This document shows, one piece after another, positions 8,401 to 11,482 of a stretch of DNA of 11,482 nt (within the stretch, counting starts at the first letter, position 1; the number at the start of each line of letters is the position of its first letter). The DNA is taken from positions 1-11,482 of the forward strand of contig QHXH01000136.1 in NCBI GenBank assembly GCA_003222855.1. Reading direction: 5' to 3'. Made by a program: the position numbers and the translations under genes. Below the pieces are notes generated by a model. It ran no database searches, was not told the origin of the DNA, and saw only the letters and a list, made by a program, of their open reading frames with translations. This DNA is from Acidobacteriota bacterium. GTDB lineage: Bacteria; Acidobacteriota; Blastocatellia; Pyrinomonadales; Pyrinomonadaceae.

Positions 8401-9180
8401 GCAGCGGCGAACCCGATTGATAATGCACAGTTCTTCGTGCGCCAGCATTATCTGGACTTCCTCGGACGCGAAGCCGACGCTGGAGGCCTGAGCTTCTGGA
8501 CGAACCAGATCACGGTTTGCGGTGCGAATGCTTCGTGCATCGATGCCGCGCGCGTTAATGTAAGCGCCGCTTTCTTCCTTTCAATCGAGTATCAGGAAAC
8601 CAGCGGCAACGTATTTCGCACGCAACGCGTTGCTTTCGGGAGATTGTCGAGTGACGCTTCGTCACGTGTGCCGTACTTGCAGTTCATGCGTGACACGCGT
8701 CAGATTGGCGCCGGAGTAATTGTAGGCCAGCCGGGTTTCGACGTTCTGCTCGATCAGAACAAGCAGGCTTACGCGGTGCAAATAGTCAACAGCGCGGGGT
8801 TCCTCGCGCGTTTCCCGATTATGCCGGCTGCGCCATACGTTGATGCGCTTTATGCGTCAGCGGGCGTGACACCCACCGCGGCTGAACGAACTGCCGCCAT
8901 CAATGCCTTTGGCGCGGGTGGAACGGCGGGCCGTGTGGCCGGGCTGCGTTCGGTGTCCGATTCGAACTCTCTACGACAGGCGGAATTGAATTCCTCATTC
9001 GTGCTTGCCGAATATTACGGATACCTGCGGCGCAATCCGACTGACGCGCCTGATTTCAGCGACAGCGGATACCAATTCTGGCTGAACAAATTGAACTCAT
9101 TCAACGGTGATTTTGTGAAGGCGGAAATGGTCCGGTCGTTCATTCTTTCGTCTGAGTACCGGCAGCGATTTGGCCCATAA
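2332..9180 (+). CDS. Giant exported multidomain protein: YVTN propeller, Kelch-split diheme cytochrome module, DUF11, PKD, Calx-beta, DUF4214
   Basis: This 2282-residue protein starts with a Sec signal peptide: basic SFRRPKH, hydrophobic residues 15-33, and probable cleavage at LVA-QE after A33. Then come a YVTN-like beta-propeller (about 66-500) and two heme-c motifs, CVVCH (542-546) and CATCH (1042-1046), the halves of a diheme peroxidase-like module. A six-bladed Kelch propeller (about 610-978) lies between the motifs. The rest is DUF11 (1200-1330), PKD-like (1333-1434), an unnamed beta domain (1465-1692), a second shortened PKD-like domain (1697-1798), two Calx-beta domains (1801-1907, 1911-2023) and DUF4214 (2029-2280). 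Covalent heme implies maturation outside the cytoplasmic membrane. No transmembrane helix or recognisable LPXTG or PEP-CTERM tail follows the signal. A surface or secreted redox protein with adhesin-like modules is inferred; substrate and reaction are unknown. GAGGA 4 nt before ATG supports the start. The gene appears monocistronic: 369 nt of non-coding DNA precede it and a hairpin follows. Confidence 0.92.
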   Translation: MPSRVSPSFRRPKHITLLLVILAPVLVAVTLVAQEPGGPVAAARKIISSLANKGNLTPAATSVGPRQSSPVALAPDDRTLVDVNPEVNTVTILDVLTDSPAKIAEIAVGRDPSSVAIHPDGTKAYVANSFDGTVSIVNLTSLTVTGTFSVGAEPMAVALSPNGSRLYVANSASNNLMVFDTTSASPTLVATVDLSALGTAPRAIGITNDGDTDDTDETVFVALFYAQLRPGKTATDEGQDDQREGHVAAISAATNTVVGTSVLGPMANTGFNSNGQLAPGGPPAGNPAQPTPAVASTNPQSFTTPTGAFPNQLASIAIQPGQSRAYVVGTAASPNGPLRFVAMAQGLVSIFDTGTRAEIVAAQTGSSVRQTAPLNLNQGINLGTTPAPRLFLTNPVAMTWRPNGSDAWIAVQQSDLIVRATTDANGIPTVNNPLVAGPSTLVRVDLQAVAGGQISGNAPQGLVINSGGTRLYSFNFVSRSITIVNISNATAPVIAGTARASALPDPGPQDAGPQAIAHLGEQLFFSGRGPQGRMSQEAWGACVVCHPKGRSDNITWMFDAGPRQTISLDGTFAKVNPHDQRILNWSGVRDENQDFELNTRAVFGGRGLIDDDRLFLALGGTSGATPTDSSLVEQFNPFTPAVSTTNDLSGAAALPALFDARRDFALATLGDDRVFIIGGRSGAGDGTLINDANTVLEFNPRTNTLTPRNATGFTPRHSLGAAAVRTSQGFRIYAVGGYESTMNTTAPSGKVEEYNPTTDTWRSVASLPTAVAQFGITVAGGINTAEPIQLIHVVSGNTGSEAAPSVANPNPVQRFQADPSGPGTWSAFTLPGLTLRRNHGIATAIRGTQSRIFVIGGQDGGGTVLATVEEYAAQAVVAIGPTTPPGAPFFGPHPPRTSLNAGNSAVPTPRARFGIGSTLTTNQIYVIGGVDGTGTDQTTVLEYSVANNDVANVGNPGTPTGAWLNRGNLSVARRGLQVSTPPGVTNFLPVANSGRDANQDAIAAWVATIRSARAPVSPLDPGAVNGKTLFNTVGLVVPGFSCATCHSGPKFTASTVDYTTPPSPEVGLGLGNQRVIGAELRQTATQNPAFPAAGLAPGVLINVGTFAPNSPGGRVNEIRANAADPGQAIAPLGPNGFNIPSLLSLPETGPYFYSGLAQTLDQVLDGSQDGNGGVRHHFVTSGANRADLVKYLKSVQPPVADLSITKTASPNPINAGGNITYTLTVSSGGPDDAQNVVVTDTTPANTTFQSFSQGSGPAASVTTPGLNGTGTITISTATFPANTTATYFITVKVNSGTPVNTVISNTASITSAAQDLNSANNSSTATTTVGPLVASGTTLSAFEGVAFANKLVATFNNSNPGTPAGNYTATINWGDGTSTSAGTIVSNGGGSFSVTGGHTYAEEGLFNLTVTIHDVSANFDASVNTAATVVDAPLSIATLNAGANTTFSGVGGNNTSVTAGTANAALGAFQTAIGGVNNGATASPQNGGFRAINWDGVALDGTDFGGATTVIVPNFVVGIPVNRFQERGINFEEVYAVSGPASGADPSTFTTVNPGVSNQFPAFSPTKTFAMFNDNTIDFNFVLPSVHNTSVPIQAVTRGFGAIFRDVETPNTTSIEYFNGTTSLGKFFVPTGTSGQAEFFGVLFQNPVVTNVTITLGNAMLFSFNGTSVTSGPADNPGGGVDLAVTDDFVYPEPTAVSTGINISAIVGAPFTAKVASFTDADSNGQASDFSVVIDWGDGTTSSGGVTPNSASNDTGGSSSDANVTITPAVAGGFDVTGVRDIGGASISAKSTATVSGLPALSIGNVAVTEGNSGTTNAPFTVTLSSASTQTVTVDYVTGDGTATAPSDYDAQSGTLTFAPGVTTRTINVAVKGDTVPEPNETFFVTLLNPVNATISTAQGTGTINDDDESGFVQFSAATTSVAENAGSVSLTVSRTGDTSGVTTVNFETSDGTAVQKSDYTFGFGTIQFGPGDTSKTIQVLLVDDVFVEAPETFKVTLSNASGNFVVGTPNQITVTITDNDAGAAANPIDNAQFFVRQHYLDFLGREADAGGLSFWTNQITVCGANASCIDAARVNVSAAFFLSIEYQETSGNVFRTQRVAFGRLSSDASSRVPYLQFMRDTRQIGAGVIVGQPGFDVLLDQNKQAYAVQIVNSAGFLARFPIMPAAPYVDALYASAGVTPTAAERTAAINAFGAGGTAGRVAGLRSVSDSNSLRQAELNSSFVLAEYYGYLRRNPTDAPDFSDSGYQFWLNKLNSFNGDFVKAEMVRSFILSSEYRQRFGP
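2527..3831 (+). other. YVTN-like beta-propeller region (residues about 66-500)
   Basis: Blade signatures include SSVAIHPDGTKAYVAN (about 114-129), followed by DGTVSIVNL, and AVALSPNGSRLYVAN (about 156-170). Later and weaker ones are SIAIQPGQSRAYVVG, AMTWRPNGSDAWIAV and LVINSGGTRLYSFN. Such propellers often sit in front of diheme cytochrome modules in exported proteins and probably serve binding or scaffolding. Blade boundaries in the middle (about 230-330, with long Pro/Gly/Asn-rich loops) are uncertain. Confidence 0.75.
3844..4158 (+). other. First half of diheme cytochrome-c-peroxidase-like module (residues about 505-609)
   Basis: The segment begins with QAIAHLGEQLFFSGRG, carries the heme motif CVVCHPKGRSD (C542, C545, H546), then TWMFDAGPRQTISLDGTF and ILNWSGVRDENQDFELNTR. 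This order is typical of the first heme domain of YVTN/diheme peroxidase-like proteins. M557 is a possible second axial ligand, but that cannot be settled from sequence alone. Confidence 0.75.
4159..5265 (+). other. Six-bladed Kelch propeller inserted between the two heme halves (residues about 610-978)
   Basis: Six regularly spaced strands with the Kelch GG pattern are visible: LFLALGG (about 614), VFIIGG (674), IYAVGG (732), IHVVSG (791), IFVIGG (852) and IYVIGG (924). Each is followed by an EYNP/EEY/LEY-type strand, as in VEEYNPTTDTW. Spacing is about 60 residues. Blade 4 has SG instead of GG. Six blades would make one closed propeller. Confidence 0.8.
5284..5925 (+). other. Second half of diheme cytochrome-c-peroxidase-like module (residues about 985-1198)
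   Basis: The segment runs from DAIAAWVATIRSARAP through NGKTLFN and the heme motif FSCATCHSGPKFT (C1042, C1045, H1046) to FNIPSLLSLPETGPYFYSG (about 1137-1155), TLDQVLDGS and DLVKYLKSV. This is the usual C-terminal half of peroxidase-like diheme proteins. At the usual APYMHDG position it reads GPYFYSG, so the customary Met is absent there. Confidence 0.75.
5929..6633 (+). other. DUF11 repeat domain followed by a PKD-like domain (residues about 1200-1434)
   Basis: ADLSITKTASPNPINAGGNI to NNSSTATTTV is a DUF11 unit with the typical ITYTLTVSSGGPDDAQNVVV strand. The next domain has TATINWGDGT (1368-1377) and GGHTYAEEGLFNLTVTI, a PKD-like pattern. Both are extracellular beta-sandwich modules that usually serve as stalks or adhesion repeats. 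Confidence 0.8.
6724..7407 (+). other. Unnamed beta-rich extracellular domain (residues about 1465-1692)
   Basis: The domain opens with ALGAFQTAIGGVNNG and FRAINWDGVALDG, continues with NRFQERGINFEEVYAVSG and FSPTKTFAMFNDNTIDFNF. It then has GFGAIFRDVETPNTTSIEYF, a FFVPTG strand and LAVTDDFVYPEP. From memory, similar segments recur in acidobacterial exported proteins, but I know of no family name or function. Confidence 0.55.
7420..7725 (+). other. Second, shortened PKD-like domain (residues about 1697-1798)
   Basis: FSVVIDWGDGTTSSG (about 1730-1744) marks the domain. The usual HTYxEEGxYxVxVTI strand is missing: FDVTG (1774-1778) runs directly into VRDIGGASISAKSTATVSG. The frame is intact, so this looks like an in-frame internal deletion. 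Confidence 0.6.
7732..8400 (+). other. Two tandem Calx-beta domains (residues about 1801-1907 and 1911-2023)
   Basis: Both copies show the family pattern. Copy 1 has VAVTEGNSG, TVDYVTGDGTATAPSDY, LTFAPG and EPNETFFVTL, and ends in GTINDDDE. Copy 2 has SVAENAGSVSLTVSRTG, VNFETSDGTAVQKSDY, IQFGPGDTSKTI and EAPETFKVTLSN, and ends in VTITDND. The acidic loops are the calcium-binding sites in known Calx-beta domains. Confidence 0.9.
8416..9171 (+). other. C-terminal DUF4214 region (residues about 2029-2280)
   Basis: DNAQFFVRQHYLDFLGREAD, GGLSFWTNQI and the Cys pair VCGANASC begin the first unit. YYGYLRRNPTDAPD, GYQFWLNKLNSFNGDFVKAE and FILSSEYRQRFGP end the second. The module is recurrent at the C-termini of exported acidobacterial proteins. 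Its function is not established; a role in surface retention is only a guess. Confidence 0.88.
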
Positions 9181-9203
9181 TAGAAGTCGTCACCGCGTAA
9201 CGA

Positions 9204-9236
9204 GGAGGGGTGCGGAATCTCACGCCGCATCCCTCT
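9204..9236 (+). terminator. Hairpin after the giant gene, possible intrinsic terminator
   Basis: Arms 9204-9215 and 9225-9236 pair over 12 bp with two G:U pairs around a 9-nt loop. It lies 23 nt after the stop codon. The tract after it (CCTTT) is short, so termination strength is doubtful. It may instead be an extragenic palindrome. Confidence 0.45.
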
Positions 9237-9318
9237 CCTTTACGATCTCCTAAACCTTTTCTATCCTCGTCGCGTACTCACAAACGCCCCTATTCGTATT
9301 TAATCAGGAAAATCGCTC

Positions 9319-11118
9319 ATGGCCATGTCTACAACCCGCAAAGTCGTGCTCATTGTCGGCGGCATCGTGCTCTTTTTTGTGATGGTCGTCGTGCTCGGAG
9401 TCGCAATTGTGGTTTCCGCGCTGCGCGGCAATCGCCCTTCGATTCAAGACAACAGCGTGCTCGCGCTGAAAATCTCCGGGACGCTGCCTGATTACGTCCC
9501 TGACGATCCGTTTCGTCGCATCTTTGGCGCGCAGCCGCAATCGCTCGGCAGCCTGCTGGCTCAATTTCGCAAAGCGAAAGTTGATAAGCGCATCAGCGCC
9601 GTGATGCTGGACATCGACATGTCTGAAGCCGGTTGGGCCAAGTCGGAAGAAATTCGCGGCGCGATCGCAGACTTTCGTTCGTCGGGCAAACCGGTCTACG
9701 CGTACATGGAGATGGGCCTTAATAAGGACTATTACATCGCGACCGCGTGCGACAAGATTTTCGTGCCGCCTCCGGGCGAGCTGTTCACGATCGGCCTGGC
9801 CGCGGACGTGATGTTCTTTCGTGGATCGCTCGATAAACTCGGCGTCTATCCCGACGTTTACCAGATCGGAGCATATAAAAGCGCTGGCGATACGTTCACG
9901 CAAAAGCAGATGACGGATGCGCATAGGAAGTACATTAATGAGTTGCTCGACGATTTGTATGGCCGCTACGTTGAGGGAATTGCGAAAGCGCGGAACAAAT
10001 CAGTTGATGAAGTCAAGAGTTTGATCGACAACGCGCCGTACAATGCTGCGCAAGCGAAAGACGCCGGGCTGATCGACGGCGCGCTCTACCACGACGATGT
10101 CGAGAAGGAATTGAAAAAGCGGCTGGGCTACAAAGACAGCGACGAACTGCACATCGCCCGCAGCTCTGATTACAAACAGATCTCGCAGGAATCGTTAGGG
10201 CTGAACAAAGGCGAGAAGATCGCCGTCGTTTACGCGGCCGGCGATATCGTTTCCGGCAAATCATCATTCGGCGGCAATGGCGAAGAGACAATCGGATCGG
10301 ACTCGCTGGTGAGAACGATTAACGAAGCTCGCGATGACAAAGGCGTCAAGGCCATCGTGCTGCGCATCGACAGTCCCGGTGGATCGGGTTTGGCTTCCGA
10401 CATCATCTGGCGCGCGGTCGAAGCTGCCAAAGCAAAGAAGCCGGTCGTCGTTTCGATGGGTGACGTGGCCGCTTCCGGCGGTTACTACATAGCATGCAAC
10501 GCAAACAAAATTGTGGCCGAGCCCTCGACGATCACGGGATCGATTGGCGTGGTCGGCGGCAAACCCGTCGTTAAAGGTTTCTACGATTGGATCGGCGTAA
10601 CAAACGAATATGTAGTGCGCGGCAAGAACGCCGGCATGTTCCGTGAGACTGAAAAATTCAACGACAGCGAGCGCGCGAAGTTTCAGGAGTTTCTCAGGAA
10701 CACTTACGAAGACTTCATCACCAAAGTCGGCAAAGGGCGAAACAAAGAGAAGGATTACATCGACTCGATCGGCCAGGGCCGCGTCTGGACCGGAAGTCAG
10801 GGCAAAGAAAAAGGCCTGGTCGATGAATACGGCGGATTGGATAAAGCGATCGAGATGGCGAAGCAGCTTGCGAACATTCCTGCCGAGAAGAGTATTCAAC
10901 GGATAATCATGCCGCAGCCGCCGACGTTCCTGGAGCAACTGATGAGTGCAGGAAACGACGACAGCGACGGGGCTGACGCGCAGGCAAAGCAACAGGCTTC
11001 GCTTTTTTCCGCGTTGCCCGAAGACATGCGCGAGAGCTTGCGCTATGCGCAGTTGCTGGACCGCGCAAGCAAAGGCGAAGCGATCTATTTGATGCCGTTT
11101 AGGTTGAGGATCAAATAG
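9319..11118 (+). CDS. sppA: Signal peptide peptidase SppA, 67K type
   Basis: SppA is a membrane-anchored serine-lysine protease that degrades signal peptides left behind in the membrane after export. The 599 residues compare with about 618 in E. coli, and both tandem ClpP-like (S49) halves are present. One transmembrane segment spans about residues 9-34 (VVLIVGGIVLFFVMVVVLGV and on). The catalytic Lys is K187 in GAYKSAGDTFT and the catalytic Ser is S386 in GDVAASGGYYIA, matching E. coli K209 and S409. IDSPGGS (350-356) and TGSIGVVGG follow the usual order. The start is ATG 9319, with AGGA at 9306-9309 (9-nt spacing). An in-frame ATG at 9325 is less well placed. The tail DDSDGADAQAKQQASLFS is polar and variable. 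The gene appears separate from its neighbours, with a hairpin on each side. Confidence 0.95.
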   Translation: MAMSTTRKVVLIVGGIVLFFVMVVVLGVAIVVSALRGNRPSIQDNSVLALKISGTLPDYVPDDPFRRIFGAQPQSLGSLLAQFRKAKVDKRISAVMLDIDMSEAGWAKSEEIRGAIADFRSSGKPVYAYMEMGLNKDYYIATACDKIFVPPPGELFTIGLAADVMFFRGSLDKLGVYPDVYQIGAYKSAGDTFTQKQMTDAHRKYINELLDDLYGRYVEGIAKARNKSVDEVKSLIDNAPYNAAQAKDAGLIDGALYHDDVEKELKKRLGYKDSDELHIARSSDYKQISQESLGLNKGEKIAVVYAAGDIVSGKSSFGGNGEETIGSDSLVRTINEARDDKGVKAIVLRIDSPGGSGLASDIIWRAVEAAKAKKPVVVSMGDVAASGGYYIACNANKIVAEPSTITGSIGVVGGKPVVKGFYDWIGVTNEYVVRGKNAGMFRETEKFNDSERAKFQEFLRNTYEDFITKVGKGRNKEKDYIDSIGQGRVWTGSQGKEKGLVDEYGGLDKAIEMAKQLANIPAEKSIQRIIMPQPPTFLEQLMSAGNDDSDGADAQAKQQASLFSALPEDMRESLRYAQLLDRASKGEAIYLMPFRLRIK

Positions 11119-11128
11119 GAGTAATGAG

Positions 11129-11274
11129 GTCCGTACTACCTGCGTAAGCAGGTGGGTTAATGGACTGGAGCGCAAGCGTCCTCGCTTGCCTGAGCTTTGT
11201 TAACGCGACGCTGCAACCGGGACGGTTGCGCTCCAGTCGGTTCGATCCCACCCGCTAACGCAGGTAGTACTGAC
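11129..11274. repeat. Branched extragenic palindrome between sppA and the response regulator
   Basis: Outer arms starting at 11129 and ending at 11274 share TACTACCTGCG pairing with CGCAGGTAGTA, and most of the flanking bases also pair. A second perfect 13-bp stem follows, GACTGGAGCGCAA (11163-11175) with TTGCGCTCCAGTC (11226-11238). Two small hairpins overlap or lie inside it: GCAAGCG/CGCTTGC (11172-11178/11183-11189) and GCAACCG/CGGTTGC (11213-11219/11223-11229). The element can fold as a cruciform-like branched structure. It has no coding capacity and no flanking target duplication that I can see. REP-like dispersal is inferred. Confidence 0.75.
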
Positions 11275-11285
11275 TCCGCAACTCT

Positions 11286-11482
11286 ATGCGAATTCTTCTC
11301 GTCGAAGATGAGCCGCGCATGGCCAACGTGATCGCGAAGGGTTTGCGCGAAAACGCCTACGCCGTAGACATGGTGGAAGATGGTGACGCCGCTCTTTACC
11401 AGGCCTCGATCAATGACTATGACTTGATTGTGCTCGACGTGCTGCTCCCGAAGCGCGACGGCTTCGAAGTTTGCCGCGCCTT
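11286..11482 (+). CDS. Response regulator receiver domain, probably OmpR family, partial (cut by right edge)
   Basis: ATG at 11286 opens a frame of 65 codons running off the window. MRILLVEDEPRMANVIAKGL is a classic CheY-like receiver start, with acidic pocket residues E7, D8 and E9. The phosphoacceptor is D51 in DLIVLDVLLPKRDGFEVCR. The pattern fits OmpR/PhoB-type regulators, which carry a C-terminal winged-helix DNA-binding domain, but that part is outside the window, as is any partner histidine kinase. No good Shine-Dalgarno lies in the 11 nt between the palindrome and the ATG. Confidence 0.9.
   Translation, partial: MRILLVEDEPRMANVIAKGLRENAYAVDMVEDGDAALYQASINDYDLIVLDVLLPKRDGFEVCRA

Noticed and set aside
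9100..9180. C-terminal sorting signal (LPXTG, PEP-CTERM or T9SS type) on the giant protein
   Set aside because: The chain ends within DUF4214 at SEYRQRFGP, with no hydrophobic helix, sorting motif or basic tail.
9304..9924. Minus-strand 206-codon frame opposite the 5' part of sppA
   Set aside because: It is His/Arg/Asp-rich with no domain signature, and is antisense to the SppA transmembrane and N-terminal domain.
10264..11175. Long minus-strand frame (303 codons) opposite sppA
   Set aside because: The plus strand encodes SppA with intact catalytic residues throughout. The antisense frame is a by-product of codon usage and runs into the palindrome.

Overview
The window reads as chromosomal DNA of a moderately GC-rich Gram-negative bacterium. 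The best guess is an acidobacterium of the Blastocatellia type. That guess rests on the large secreted protein, which combines YVTN, Kelch, DUF11, Calx-beta and DUF4214 modules and ends in SEYRQRFGP, and on long palindromic intergenic repeats. It is recalled knowledge plus inference, not a database match.

Layout from left to right. (1) The left edge holds the N-terminal 202 residues of a CbbQ/NirQ/NorQ-type MoxR AAA+ ATPase on the minus strand. (2) Its intergenic region with the divergent next gene is almost filled by a nested palindrome: 7-nt repeats as outer arms and a 34-bp imperfect hairpin inside. (3) mnmA (tRNA 2-thiouridylase) is complete on the plus strand. (4) A 369-bp non-coding stretch carries a possible promoter and small hairpins. 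(5) A 2282-residue exported protein fills 60% of the window. Its order is signal peptide, YVTN-like propeller, first half of a diheme cytochrome-c-peroxidase-like module, six-bladed Kelch propeller, second half of the heme module, DUF11, PKD-like, an unnamed beta domain, a damaged second PKD-like domain, two Calx-beta domains and DUF4214. (6) After a hairpin that may be a terminator comes sppA, a full-length 67K-type signal peptide peptidase. (7) A second, different, branched palindrome of about 146 bp separates sppA from (8) the start of an OmpR-type response regulator, cut by the right edge.

The genes do not form one obvious pathway. MnmA and SppA are housekeeping functions, the ATPase and the response regulator belong to units lying mostly outside the window, and the giant protein looks like a stand-alone secreted or surface gene. 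The points most worth a second look are the heme module split by a Kelch propeller, the unnamed domain at residues about 1465-1692, and the two structured intergenic repeat elements.
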